Shown: piece by piece, positions 1-8,015 of the stretch | Layout of the letters: the number at the start of each line of letters is the position of its first letter | Position numbering within the stretch: the first letter of the stretch is position 1 | Assembly (NCBI RefSeq): GCF_013377785.1 | Contig: NZ_JABXWT010000009.1 | Coordinates: 62,001 to 126,000 of the forward strand | Origin: Ruegeria haliotis | GTDB lineage: Bacteria; Pseudomonadota; Alphaproteobacteria; Rhodobacterales; Rhodobacteraceae | Direction: 5' to 3' | DNA: 64,000 bases | Made by a program: the position numbers and the translations under genes | Notes under the pieces: generated by a model | What the model saw: only the letters and a program-made list of their open reading frames with translations | Told to the model about the DNA's origin: nothing | Database searches by the model: none

Positions 1-49
1 AAAGGGGAAAGCAGCTACATAATTCCCTAAGCCAACAGGGACTGAAAAC

Positions 50-1735
50 ATGAATAATCGTTTACGCAAAATCACCATTGTGGGTGGTGGCACGGCAGGT
101 TGGATGACCGCGCTGATCTTGGACATGGTGCTTTCCCGCACTTCAAGGCAAATGGATCGCCCGCGCATCTGCCTGATTGAGAGCCCCAACATCGCCACCG
201 TGGGTGTAGGCGAGGCCACGGTGCCGCGCATGCCGGTCACACTCCGTCAGGCGGGCATTTCAGAGCGGGATTTTTTCCGCGAGACCAACGCTTCGTTCAA
301 ACTGGGTGTGAAGTTTTGCAATTGGAACAAGGACGCCAAGGGTAATCGCATCGATTATGTGAACCCTTTTGCCCACGGCCAGATGTTGGAGGGGTTGGAG
401 TCTGCCGAGTATTTCTTGCGCTTTGGCAATGGAGATCGGGATTTTACGCAGTCCATCTCGCCGCACGATGATCTGGGCCGCCTGTGCAAAGGCGCGCGGC
501 AGTTGGGTCAGTCCGAATTTGAGCAGCGGTTTGGCTATGCGTATCATCTGGACGCTGTGAAATTTGCGGGCATGCTCTCTAAGGTCTGCACCAAGCGCGG
601 CGTGGAGCATATCCAAGACGAGGTGCAATCGGTTGAGCTGGATGAGCAGGGCAACGTCAGCCATCTGATGTTAGAGCGCAGGGGCTGCCATGACATCGAG
701 ATGGTCGTAGATTGCACCGGGTTTCGTGGGTTGATAATCAATAAAGCACTTGGCGAACCGTTTATGGACTATTCGGACTATCTGCCAAACGATCGCGCCC
801 TGGCGTTGCAGATCGAGCATCCCAACCCAGAGAAGATCGAAAGCCTCACACGGTCTACTGCACTTGGCGCAGGTTGGACATGGCGGGTGCCGCTCTATAA
901 CCGTGTGGGCACGGGCTATGTGTTTTCATCCGCGCATCGTACCGATGATCAGGCGGCAGATGAATACCTCGAATGGCTGGGTGACAGCGGCAAGGGTGCG
1001 ACGCCGCGCGTGATCCCGATGCGTATCGGGCGTGTGCGCAATGCTTGGGTCAAAAACTGTGTGGCGATCGGTCTGTCCGGCGGGTTTATTGAGCCGTTAG
1101 AGAGTACTGCGATCCACATGGTTGATCATGCGGTGCGCTGGTTCGCAGAGCACTTGCCCACGCGAGACATCGCGCCGTCACTGCGGACAAGATATAATCG
1201 GCAGATGAATAATCTCTATGACGAAGTTCTGGATTTCATCTGTTTGCACTATCGATTGGGCAACCGCACCGATGACCAATACTGGATCGACGCGCGCACC
1301 GAGATGAAAATACCGGACCGGTTGGCGGAAAACCTGGAATTGTGGCAGCACCGCCTGCCACTGGAACACGATATCGAGTTCGCAACGTTGTTTAACTTTC
1401 GCGTCTATCAGACGGTTCTTTTGGGTAAGCAGGTTTATGATACGGGCTACGGTGCTGGCATCCGCGATCGTCTGCGGCCGTTGAAGAGACCAATTTGGTT
1501 CCAGTGGTTGAGGGGCGCAAATGTGGAGCTTGCGAAGATACTCAAATCGATGCCGGATCACAAAACGCTGCTGCGCGATATCCGAGGAGAGTTGAAGCAA
1601 CCAGCCTTTGGCCAGGCGGCAGCGGTGAAACCGACGGTGGCGATGCCGGGCGTGGCACCGGCACCCGTGACGATCCAGAACATGCCGAACCACGCTGAAA
1701 TCCAAAGCGGCGCAAAGGATTTGCAACTGTTCTAG
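50..1735 (+). CDS. Flavin-dependent tryptophan halogenase family protein
   Basis: The 561-residue protein belongs to the PrnA/RebH-type halogenase family, FADH2-dependent enzymes that chlorinate or brominate an aromatic substrate through HOX. It opens with a dinucleotide-binding GGGTAGW motif (residues 12-18) and has GVGEATVP near residue 52. Lys84 (in FKLGVKF) is the best candidate for the catalytic lysine. The family WxWxIP motif is WTWRVP at 276-281. The Glu-Ser pair of the halide site sits in EPLEST (Glu351-Ser352). The last 40 or so residues are an Ala/Pro-rich tail not needed for the fold. The ATG at 50 follows a modest GGGA. No flavin reductase, needed to supply FADH2, is visible, but only 49 bp of upstream sequence are present. 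The family call is firm; the substrate is unknown, and many marine relatives act on something other than free tryptophan. Confidence 0.88.
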   Translation: MNNRLRKITIVGGGTAGWMTALILDMVLSRTSRQMDRPRICLIESPNIATVGVGEATVPRMPVTLRQAGISERDFFRETNASFKLGVKFCNWNKDAKGNRIDYVNPFAHGQMLEGLESAEYFLRFGNGDRDFTQSISPHDDLGRLCKGARQLGQSEFEQRFGYAYHLDAVKFAGMLSKVCTKRGVEHIQDEVQSVELDEQGNVSHLMLERRGCHDIEMVVDCTGFRGLIINKALGEPFMDYSDYLPNDRALALQIEHPNPEKIESLTRSTALGAGWTWRVPLYNRVGTGYVFSSAHRTDDQAADEYLEWLGDSGKGATPRVIPMRIGRVRNAWVKNCVAIGLSGGFIEPLESTAIHMVDHAVRWFAEHLPTRDIAPSLRTRYNRQMNNLYDEVLDFICLHYRLGNRTDDQYWIDARTEMKIPDRLAENLELWQHRLPLEHDIEFATLFNFRVYQTVLLGKQVYDTGYGAGIRDRLRPLKRPIWFQWLRGANVELAKILKSMPDHKTLLRDIRGELKQPAFGQAAAVKPTVAMPGVAPAPVTIQNMPNHAEIQSGAKDLQLF

Positions 1736-1772
1736 AAGTTCTTTGCGCTCTGCGCATATATTTTGAGGCAAA

Positions 1773-1808
1773 GTTGAAGGGCGGAGAGTAATATCTCTGC
1801 CCTTCAAC
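1773..1808 (+). terminator. Strong hairpin after the halogenase gene
   Basis: GTTGAAGGGC (1773-1782) pairs perfectly with GCCCTTCAAC (1799-1808). The stem continues with AGAG/CTCT after a two-base bulge, and the loop is TAATAT. It starts 38 bp after the halogenase stop. There is no long T run after it, so it would be a weak intrinsic terminator or an mRNA 3'-end stabiliser. Confidence 0.5.
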
Positions 1809-1898
1809 GTGAGCTAATCGTGGAATTTTCGATGAAAGGGGAGAAAACCCAAGCGACCGCAAAGGGTATCATCCCATTGATAAGAGGATCAGCGCCTC

Positions 1899-1925
1899 TT
1901 GATCACGCCATAAATGAGATATAAT
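1899..1925 (+). promoter_or_regulatory. Candidate sigma-70 promoter for the DUF6525-like gene
   Basis: TTGATC (1899-1904) and a perfect TATAAT (1920-1925) are 15 bp apart, two less than ideal. They lie in an AT-rich patch 37 bp before the ATG at 1963. This is the only good -10 match in the gap. Confidence 0.4.
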
Positions 1926-1962
1926 AACATATCATAAATTGACACCAAAAAGAGATTTGTTT

Positions 1963-2265
1963 ATGCCAGCTGCAATCGCTTCTTCACGTGACTTATGGCT
2001 TGGGCGCCGAACCAGTCGAAACCTTCGTACACATCTGACGCGCAGAAAGCGGCAGGGGCGCACTATGCAGGCTTATGATACGCTCCCTTCAACGTTGCGA
2101 CATTGGTTGGCCGAAGCATGTCTGCCTTGGAGCCCGTCCTCGGCACTGAAAATCTGGGAAAATGCCGGAGGAGATCGCAATCCAGAAGCCGCGTTGGAAC
2201 GGCTGGACACGATTGAGCGGTCAATGCTGTGCCGCGATGCACGTATTTGGGAGGTGAATGCCTAA
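1963..2265 (+). CDS. DUF6525-like small protein
   Basis: This is a basic protein of 100 residues. Its pattern (an NLRTHLTRR stretch, then YDTLPSTLRHWLAEA, LPWSPSSALKIWE and a MLCRDARIW end) matches, from memory, the DUF6525 family found in Rhodobacterales, whose function is unknown. An in-frame TTG at 1939 would add eight residues. The ATG at 1963 is preferred because it has a purine-rich AGAGA upstream and follows the candidate promoter at a sensible distance. It stands alone between the halogenase and rpsA. Another possible start is the internal Met at MQAYD. Confidence 0.65.
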   Translation: MPAAIASSRDLWLGRRTSRNLRTHLTRRKRQGRTMQAYDTLPSTLRHWLAEACLPWSPSSALKIWENAGGDRNPEAALERLDTIERSMLCRDARIWEVNA

Positions 2266-2394
2266 ACCAATCGGGCGGGCAAATCCTTTGTAACCCATAC
2301 GGGGCAGGGCTTTGCACTTGCACAATCCCGCCAAACGGCCTATACGCGCGCTGTCACGACAAGGGCGGTCAACGTCCGGATGACGTATCTGAGC

Positions 2395-2430
2395 AGGGCC
2401 GGGTTACCTCGGCCCTTTGTGTTTGTTGTC
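2395..2430 (+). terminator. Terminator-like hairpin in the rpsA leader
   Basis: AGGGCCG (2395-2401) pairs with CGGCCCT (2410-2416) around an 8-nt loop and is followed by TTGTGTTTGTTG. It ends the upstream transcript about 115 bp before rpsA, or it acts as an attenuator if rpsA is transcribed from further upstream. The rest of 2266-2530 shows no gene or tRNA. Confidence 0.55.
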
Positions 2431-2530
2431 TCCGATACGCACCGAACCACGTCTGGTGACGCCATGAAACAAGACCGGCGGAAACAACCGCTCGGCCAGT
2501 AAAAACGTATGTAAAGGAAAACACTGCCAG

Positions 2531-4207
2531 ATGGCTGATACAACCATGGAGGAATTCGAAGCCCTCCTGAACGAAAGCTTCGAAATGGACACGCCCGAAG
2601 AGGGTTCTGTTGTCAAAGGCAAGGTTCTCGCGATCGAAGCGGGCCAGGCCATCATCGACGTCGGCTACAAAATGGAAGGCCGCGTTGATCTGAAAGAATT
2701 CGCAAATCCCGGCGAAGCCCCTGAAATCACTGTTGGCGACGAGGTCGAAGTCTACCTGCGCGCCGCAGAGAACGCCCGCGGCGAAGCCGTCATCTCTCGC
2801 GAGATGGCCCGCCGTGAAGAGGCATGGGACCGTCTGGAAAAAGCATATGCTGACGACCAGCGCGTCGAAGGTGCAATCTTTGGTCGCGTCAAAGGTGGCT
2901 TCACCGTCGATCTGGGTGGCGCAGTTGCGTTCCTGCCCGGTTCGCAGGTTGATGTACGCCCCGTGCGCGACGCAGGCCCACTGATGGGTCTGAAGCAGCC
3001 GTTCCAGATTCTGAAAATGGACCGCCGCCGTGGCAACATCGTTGTTTCGCGTCGTGCAATCCTGGAAGAATCACGTGCCGAACAGCGCGCCGAAGTTATC
3101 GGTAACCTGACCGAAGGTCAGACCGTCGAAGGCGTGGTCAAGAACATCACCGAATACGGTGCGTTTGTTGACCTGGGCGGTGTTGACGGCCTGCTGCACG
3201 TCACCGACATGGCATGGCGTCGTGTGAACCACCCGTCCGAAATCTTGACGATTGGCGAAACCATCAACGTCCAAGTCATCAAGATCAACAAAGAGACCCA
3301 CCGTATCAGCCTCGGCATGAAACAGCTGCAGGACGATCCGTGGGATCTGGTTGCTGCGAAATACCCGCTGAGCTCGGTGCATCAGGGTCGCGTCACCAAC
3401 ATCACCGATTACGGCGCGTTCGTCGAGCTGGAAGCCGGTGTCGAAGGTCTGGTGCACGTGTCCGAGATGTCGTGGACCAAGAAAAACGTCCACCCTGGCA
3501 AGATCGTTTCGACCAGCCAGGAAGTCGACGTCATGGTTCTGGAAATCGATGGCGCCAAGCGTCGCGTTTCCCTGGGCCTGAAACAGACTCAGCGTAACCC
3601 ATGGGAAGTGTTTGCTGAAACACACCCCGAGGGCACCGAAGTCGAAGGCGAAGTCAAGAACATCACCGAATTCGGTCTGTTCATCGGCCTCGAAGGCGAC
3701 ATCGACGGCATGGTTCACCTGTCGGATCTGTCCTGGGACGAGCGCGGCGAAGATGCCATCCAGAACTACCACAAGAACGATGTGGTGCAGGCTGTCGTCT
3801 CGGAAGTGGATGTTGAGAAAGAGCGTATCTCGCTGTCGATCAAAGCCCTGGGCGGTGACAAGTTCGCCGAAGCCGTGGGTGGCGTGAAGCGCGGCTCGAT
3901 CATCACCGTCGAAGTGACCGCAATCGAAGATGGCGGCATCGAGGTGGAATACGAAGGCATGAAATCCTTCATCCGCCGCTCGGATCTGTCACGTGACCGT
4001 GCCGAACAGCGCCCCGAGCGTTTCTCGGTCGGTAACAAGATCGACGTTCGCGTCACCAATGTTGACAGCAAGACCCGCCGTCTTGGCCTGTCGATCAAGG
4101 CACGCGAAATCGCCGAAGAGAAAGAGGCCGTGGAACAGTACGGTTCTTCCGACTCGGGCGCGTCGCTGGGCGACATTCTGGGTGCAGCGCTGAAATCCGG
4201 CGACTAA
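2531..4207 (+). CDS. rpsA: 30S ribosomal protein S1
   Basis: At 558 residues this is a full-length S1, the mRNA-binding ribosomal protein that helps load structured or SD-poor mRNAs. Six S1 (OB-fold) repeats are visible at about residues 20-85, 105-170, 190-260, 277-347, 364-434 and 450-520. Repeats three to five carry the signature form VxNITxxGxFVxLxGxxGLxH. The first two domains are the ones that dock on the ribosome. The start at 2531 follows AAAGGAAA. The gene ends in a textbook terminator, so it is probably transcribed apart from ihfB, although the order rpsA-ihfB is standard for alphaproteobacteria. Confidence 0.98.
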   Translation: MADTTMEEFEALLNESFEMDTPEEGSVVKGKVLAIEAGQAIIDVGYKMEGRVDLKEFANPGEAPEITVGDEVEVYLRAAENARGEAVISREMARREEAWDRLEKAYADDQRVEGAIFGRVKGGFTVDLGGAVAFLPGSQVDVRPVRDAGPLMGLKQPFQILKMDRRRGNIVVSRRAILEESRAEQRAEVIGNLTEGQTVEGVVKNITEYGAFVDLGGVDGLLHVTDMAWRRVNHPSEILTIGETINVQVIKINKETHRISLGMKQLQDDPWDLVAAKYPLSSVHQGRVTNITDYGAFVELEAGVEGLVHVSEMSWTKKNVHPGKIVSTSQEVDVMVLEIDGAKRRVSLGLKQTQRNPWEVFAETHPEGTEVEGEVKNITEFGLFIGLEGDIDGMVHLSDLSWDERGEDAIQNYHKNDVVQAVVSEVDVEKERISLSIKALGGDKFAEAVGGVKRGSIITVEVTAIEDGGIEVEYEGMKSFIRRSDLSRDRAEQRPERFSVGNKIDVRVTNVDSKTRRLGLSIKAREIAEEKEAVEQYGSSDSGASLGDILGAALKSGD

Positions 4208-4236
4208 GCCTGGACTGCATCCCGAACACGACTTTT

Positions 4237-4267
4237 CGGCCCCGCGCAATTGCGCGGGGCCGTTTTT
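4237..4267 (+). terminator. Intrinsic terminator of rpsA
   Basis: CGGCCCCGCGC and GCGCGGGGCCG form an 11-bp stem around AATT, directly followed by TTTTTGTT. It lies 30 bp after the rpsA stop. Confidence 0.92.
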
Positions 4268-4396
4268 GTTGCGAATCAATATGTTCCGATTTCTCGTGTT
4301 ATTCCGGGTATCGCTCGCGCATTAAGTGTGGAAATTCGGCTAACAGGCAAAAAATCGCGTGAGATTGCCGCAAAATGATCTCTGATCGCACAGAGA

Positions 4397-4430
4397 TTGC
4401 TTTCCCCTGATCCGGATTTTTCCCTATACT
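4397..4430 (+). promoter_or_regulatory. Candidate promoter region for ihfB
   Basis: A good -10 (TATACT, 4425-4430) lies 49 bp before the ihfB ATG. The best-looking -35, TTGCTT at 4397-4402, is 22 bp upstream, which is too far for a simple sigma-70 site. Only the -10 is reasonably supported. Confidence 0.3.
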
Positions 4431-4478
4431 GTCCAGAACATAGACATGTCACACCGGCCGCCTGGGAGGGTATCACGC

Positions 4479-4763
4479 ATGATCCGTTCAGAATTGATTC
4501 AGAAAATTGCCGACGAAAACCCGCATCTCTATCAGCGGGATGTCGAGCGGATCGTGAATACCGTATTCGAAGAAGTCACAGACGCCATGGCGCGTGGCGA
4601 TCGGGTCGAACTGCGCGGGTTTGGCGCGTTTTCGGTCAAACAGCGGGACGCCCGCGTTGGTCGTAACCCAAGAACGGGTGAAACAGTGCAGGTCGAGGAA
4701 AAATGTGTACCATTTTTCAAGACTGGCAAGTTGCTACGGGATCGATTGAACGGTAAAGCCTGA
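4479..4763 (+). CDS. ihfB: Integration host factor subunit beta
   Basis: The 94-residue HU/IHF-family protein forms the DNA-bending IHF heterodimer with IhfA. It has the diagnostic [21 protein letters not shown] arm region near residues 47-67; the proline at the tip of the arm intercalates between base pairs. The open frame extends upstream to 4446, but the ATG at 4479 gives the family N terminus MIRSELI and is preceded by GGGAGGG (4464-4470). The gene is followed 4 bp later by a LapA-like gene. Confidence 0.96.
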   Translation: MIRSELIQKIADENPHLYQRDVERIVNTVFEEVTDAMARGDRVELRGFGAFSVKQRDARVGRNPRTGETVQVEEKCVPFFKTGKLLRDRLNGKA

Positions 4764-4767
4764 CCTC

Positions 4768-5121
4768 ATGATGCGCTACCTTCGATATGCTTTTCTGGTG
4801 ACCTTGGGAATCATTTTGATTTCGGTGTCGCTGGCCAATGTTCAATCCGTCGAACTGAAGCTGATGCCAGACGCTCTGGCCGAACTTCTGGGCTTTAATC
4901 TCAGTACATCATTGCCGCTGTTTCTGATTGTACTGGGTGGCGTTGTTGCCGGGCTGGTCATCGGCTTCATGTGGGAGTGGCTGCGCGAGCATAAGCACCG
5001 CCGCGACGCGACCACGAAGAAAAGCGAAGTCCGCAAGCTTGAGCGCGAGGTCAAGAAGCTCAAGAAAAAGCAGAATGAAGGTCAAGACGAAGTGCTGGCC
5101 CTGCTGGATGAGGCAAGCTGA
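4768..5121 (+). CDS. lapA: LapA/DUF1049-family inner-membrane protein
   Basis: This 117-residue protein has two membrane segments (about residues 5-25 and 45-68) followed by a very basic, probably coiled-coil tail rich in Lys, Arg and Glu. That is the layout of the LapA domain (DUF1049), which in E. coli works with LapB to control lipopolysaccharide synthesis. Adjacent ATGs at 4768 and 4771 are both possible starts. It sits 4 bp after ihfB and 9 bp before trpF, so it is probably co-transcribed with both. The family call is good; a lipopolysaccharide role here is by analogy. Confidence 0.8.
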   Translation: MMRYLRYAFLVTLGIILISVSLANVQSVELKLMPDALAELLGFNLSTSLPLFLIVLGGVVAGLVIGFMWEWLREHKHRRDATTKKSEVRKLEREVKKLKKKQNEGQDEVLALLDEAS

Positions 5122-5130
5122 GACGGCCCA

Positions 5131-5775
5131 ATGTCCGATGATGTTAAGTTCAAGATTTGCGGTTTGACCGCCCCCGAACATGTGCGTGCTGCCGCAGATG
5201 CCGGTGCGGGCTATGTCGGCTTTGTCTTTTTCCCCAAATCGCCGCGCAATCTTGAGCTTCCTGCAGCGGCCGAGTTGGCGCATCTGGTTCCGGCTGGAAT
5301 TGCCAAAGTGGCGTTGGTCGTGAACGCCTCGGACGAAGAGCTAGATCGAATCGTATCCACAGTTCCTCTGGACATGTTGCAACTGCACGGCAAAGAAAGC
5401 CCCGATCGTGTGGCCGAAGTTCGGGACCGGTTCGGGTTGCCGGTGATGAAGGCTGTTGGCATTGCCGAAGCCGAGGATCTAGCCGCCATTGATCTTTATT
5501 CGGACATCGCAGATCAATTGCTGATCGACGCCAAACCACCCCGTCAGTCCGAATTGCCGGGGGGTAATGGGTTGGCGTTTGACTGGCGTTTGCTGGCCGG
5601 GCGAAAATACTGGCGTCGTCCCTGGATGCTGGCCGGTGGGCTCACGCCTGAAAATGTGGTTGAAGCTGTCAGAATGACCGGAGCACAGCAGGTTGATGTG
5701 TCGTCCGGGGTCGAGCGCGCGCCGGGTGTGAAGGACACATCCCTGATCCACGCCTTCGCAACATCCCTTCGGTGA
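5131..5775 (+). CDS. trpF: Phosphoribosylanthranilate isomerase
   Basis: TrpF catalyses the Amadori rearrangement of N-(5-phosphoribosyl)anthranilate to CdRP in tryptophan synthesis. The 214-residue TIM barrel begins with [11 protein letters not shown], whose Cys is the expected general base. The general acid Asp is in LLIDAKPP. The phosphate-binding end is [10 protein letters not shown] followed by VDVSSGVE. Length is normal. The start at 5131 lies 9 bp after the LapA-like stop. trpB follows after a gap of 145 bp that contains stable hairpins. Confidence 0.97.
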   Translation: MSDDVKFKICGLTAPEHVRAAADAGAGYVGFVFFPKSPRNLELPAAAELAHLVPAGIAKVALVVNASDEELDRIVSTVPLDMLQLHGKESPDRVAEVRDRFGLPVMKAVGIAEAEDLAAIDLYSDIADQLLIDAKPPRQSELPGGNGLAFDWRLLAGRKYWRRPWMLAGGLTPENVVEAVRMTGAQQVDVSSGVERAPGVKDTSLIHAFATSLR

Positions 5776-5796
5776 TCTGATCTGGGCCGTAATGTG

Positions 5797-5874
5797 TATC
5801 CCTCGAACGCGAGGGATAGATCATGCCCGTGGCATTCCGAGGCCACGAAAGGATGCGATTTGCGATGGCAAATC
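5797..5874 (+). repeat. Three consecutive hairpins between trpF and trpB
   Basis: Stem 1 is TATCCCTCG/CGAGGGATA with loop AACG (5797-5818). Stem 2 is GTGGC/GCCAC (about 5830-5847). Stem 3 is GATTTGC/GCAAATC with loop GATG (5857-5874). None has a T run. They could tune trpF-trpB expression or processing; no leader peptide with Trp codons is evident. Confidence 0.55.
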
Positions 5875-5920
5875 CCTGCGCCACCTCCTATGAACAACGG
5901 GTATGACGAGGGAGACATCC

Positions 5921-7168
5921 ATGGCCAACGATCTTTTCAATTCCTTCATGTCCGGTCCCGATGAACAGGGCCGCTTTGGCATTTTCGGCGGACGGTTTGT
6001 CAGTGAAACGCTGATGCCGCTGATCCTGTCGCTGGAAGAGGAATATGAGAAAGCCAAGGATGACCCCACCTTCTGGGCCGAGATGGATGATCTGTGGGCC
6101 AACTATGTCGGACGCCCTTCGCCGCTGTATTTTGCGGAACGGCTGACCGAGCATCTGGGCGGTGCTAAGGTCTATCTGAAGCGCGATGAGCTGAACCATA
6201 CCGGCGCCCACAAGATCAACAACGTGCTGGGTCAGATCATTCTGGCGCGGCGTATGGGCAAGACGCGGATTATCGCAGAAACCGGGGCAGGGCAGCACGG
6301 CGTTGCGACTGCCACCGTCTGTGCCAAGTTTGGCCTCAAGTGCATCGTCTACATGGGCGCGCATGACGTGCAGCGTCAGGCGCCAAACGTATTCCGCATG
6401 CGCCTGTTGGGGGCCGAAGTGATTCCAGTAACTTCGGGCCGTGGCACGCTGAAAGACGCAATGAACGACGCGCTGCGTGATTGGGTGACCAATGTGCGCG
6501 ACACATTTTACTGCATTGGTACCGTGGCCGGTCCGCACCCGTACCCGGCAATGGTTCGTGATTTCCAGTCGATCATTGGCAAGGAAGCCAAGGAACAGAT
6601 GCACAAGGCCGAAGGCCGCTTGCCCGACACACTCATCGCTGCGATTGGCGGTGGGTCAAACGCGATGGGCCTGTTCTACCCGTTCCTCGACGACAAGGAC
6701 GTCAACATCATCGGCGTCGAAGCTGGGGGTAAGGGCGTGAATGAAAAGATGGAGCATTGTGCCTCGCTGACTGGTGGCCGCCCGGGCGTGCTGCACGGCA
6801 ACCGCACCTACCTGCTGCAGGACGATGATGGGCAGATCCTCGAAGGCTATTCGATCTCGGCCGGTCTGGATTATCCCGGTATAGGTCCCGAGCATTCGTG
6901 GCTGCACGAAATCGGACGCGCGCAATATGTCTCGATCACCGACCTTGAGGCGCTGGAAGCGTTCCAGCTGTGTTGCGCGACCGAAGGCATCATTCCTGCG
7001 CTTGAACCCAGCCACGCGCTGGCGCATGTGATGAAAATCGCGCCTGATCTTCCCAAGAATCACATCATTTGCATGAACATGTGTGGCCGTGGCGACAAAG
7101 ATGTGCAGACCGTCGCGCGTTACCTGAAGTTCGATATGTCGGATACCGAGGGCCGCGCAGCTGACTAG
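5921..7168 (+). CDS. trpB: Tryptophan synthase beta chain
   Basis: TrpB condenses indole with L-serine to tryptophan, using PLP, in complex with TrpA. The 415-residue protein has the PLP lysine in HTGAHKINN (Lys98), the phosphate-binding GGGSNAMG, and the [21 protein letters not shown] loop. An in-frame ATG at 5903 exists, but the ATG at 5921 gives the usual MANDLF start and follows GAGGGAG (5908-5914). The partner trpA is about 5 kb away on the other strand, so the two subunits are not co-transcribed. Confidence 0.98.
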   Translation: MANDLFNSFMSGPDEQGRFGIFGGRFVSETLMPLILSLEEEYEKAKDDPTFWAEMDDLWANYVGRPSPLYFAERLTEHLGGAKVYLKRDELNHTGAHKINNVLGQIILARRMGKTRIIAETGAGQHGVATATVCAKFGLKCIVYMGAHDVQRQAPNVFRMRLLGAEVIPVTSGRGTLKDAMNDALRDWVTNVRDTFYCIGTVAGPHPYPAMVRDFQSIIGKEAKEQMHKAEGRLPDTLIAAIGGGSNAMGLFYPFLDDKDVNIIGVEAGGKGVNEKMEHCASLTGGRPGVLHGNRTYLLQDDDGQILEGYSISAGLDYPGIGPEHSWLHEIGRAQYVSITDLEALEAFQLCCATEGIIPALEPSHALAHVMKIAPDLPKNHIICMNMCGRGDKDVQTVARYLKFDMSDTEGRAAD

Positions 7169-7192
7169 TCGCTGACGCGGCCCAACGGATTG

Positions 7193-7230
7193 AACCGGTC
7201 CCATGTTGGGGCCGGTTTCTTTCTATTTTT
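7193..7230 (+). terminator. Intrinsic terminator of trpB
   Basis: AACCGGTCCC (7193-7202) pairs with GGGGCCGGTT (7208-7217), with one G-T wobble and loop ATGTT, and is followed by TTCTTTCTATTTTT. The tail overlaps the last codons of the convergent gene at 7223. Confidence 0.88.
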
Positions 7231-7543
7231 CGTGCAGAATGGTTTCGAAGCCCTCAAACTGCGGTGGCCCCATGAGGGGGGATTGGGTTTTGTTGTTTTC
7301 TGCGTTCTTGTGCGCGTGGCGGAACTGTTCGGATTTGGTCCATGCCTCGAAATCTTCCCGGCGGTCCCAAATCACATGGCTGGAATACAGGCGATACCCG
7401 TCCCCTTCTGGCCCTTTCAGCATCCGGAATTCCTGGAATCCCTGTAGTTCTCTCAGGCGGCCTTGGCGTTCTCTCCAGGTGGTTTCGAAATCCGCTTCGC
7501 TGCCCAGCCGGACCTTGAAGCGATTCATAGCAATAAAACTCAT
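7223..7543 (-). CDS. ABM-domain protein, heme-degrading monooxygenase-like
   Basis: This 106-residue ferredoxin-like alpha-beta-barrel protein belongs to the antibiotic biosynthesis monooxygenase superfamily. Residues Asn7 (IAMNRF), Trp68 (FEAWTK) and His78 (RHAHKN) fall at almost the numbers and spacing of the Asn-Trp-His triad of IsdG/HmoA heme monooxygenases. This favours heme degradation to free iron over quinone oxidation. It is the last gene of a probable three-gene run (serine hydrolase, DUF2237, this gene). No heme-uptake gene is visible nearby. The fold is well supported, the heme role moderately. Confidence 0.78.
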   Translation of the reverse strand: MSFIAMNRFKVRLGSEADFETTWRERQGRLRELQGFQEFRMLKGPEGDGYRLYSSHVIWDRREDFEAWTKSEQFRHAHKNAENNKTQSPLMGPPQFEGFETILHEK

Positions 7544-7628
7544 GGTTTACCTCTTTTAAGCGCTATCGGGTGCTGGCTGGACGCGGTCGTGGCTGGCTTT
7601 CGACATAGACGAAATTTTTGGTGTCGCG

Positions 7629-8006
7629 TCAATTTGCGCCGACAGCGTGTTGATGCAGAATGTTCAAAGGGACGATGTCCAGGGCCCGCTGATGGGTCGC
7701 CTCCAGATGAACTTTGGGCGCGCACCCTTCGTCATGAGCTTGTAAAAAACGCGCTGCGCACAGACACCAACTGTCTCCGGACTTGAGGCCGGGAAAATCG
7801 AATTCGGGCCGTGGAGTGCTCAGATCGTTGCCGACATATTTCGAATAAGCCAGGAATTCGGCCGTCATGATGGCGCACACTGTGTGACTGCCCTGATCCT
7901 CGGGGCAGGTGTTGCAGGCGCCGTCACGAAAGAATCCAGTGACCGGGTCGCGCGAGCAGGGGGCCAGGACGCCCCCCAGTACATTTATGCTGTCCTGTTT
8001 TTGCAT
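7629..8006 (-). CDS. DUF2237 family protein
   Basis: The 125-residue Cys-rich soluble protein has the conserved family blocks NVLGGVLAPCS, GFFRDGACNTCPEDQGSH, FLAYSKYVGNDLSTP and SWCLCAARF, ending in LEATH. The many ordered Cys and His residues suggest metal binding or redox use, but no function is established. It starts 9 bp after the stop of the upstream serine hydrolase, so it is translationally close to it. An 85-bp gap separates it from the ABM gene. Confidence 0.85.
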   Translation of the reverse strand: MQKQDSINVLGGVLAPCSRDPVTGFFRDGACNTCPEDQGSHTVCAIMTAEFLAYSKYVGNDLSTPRPEFDFPGLKSGDSWCLCAARFLQAHDEGCAPKVHLEATHQRALDIVPLNILHQHAVGAN

Positions 8007-8015
8007 GTGCCCATC

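Noticed and set aside
3071..3772. 233-codon open frame antisense to rpsA
   Set aside because: Repetitive reading arises from the S1 repeats on the other strand.
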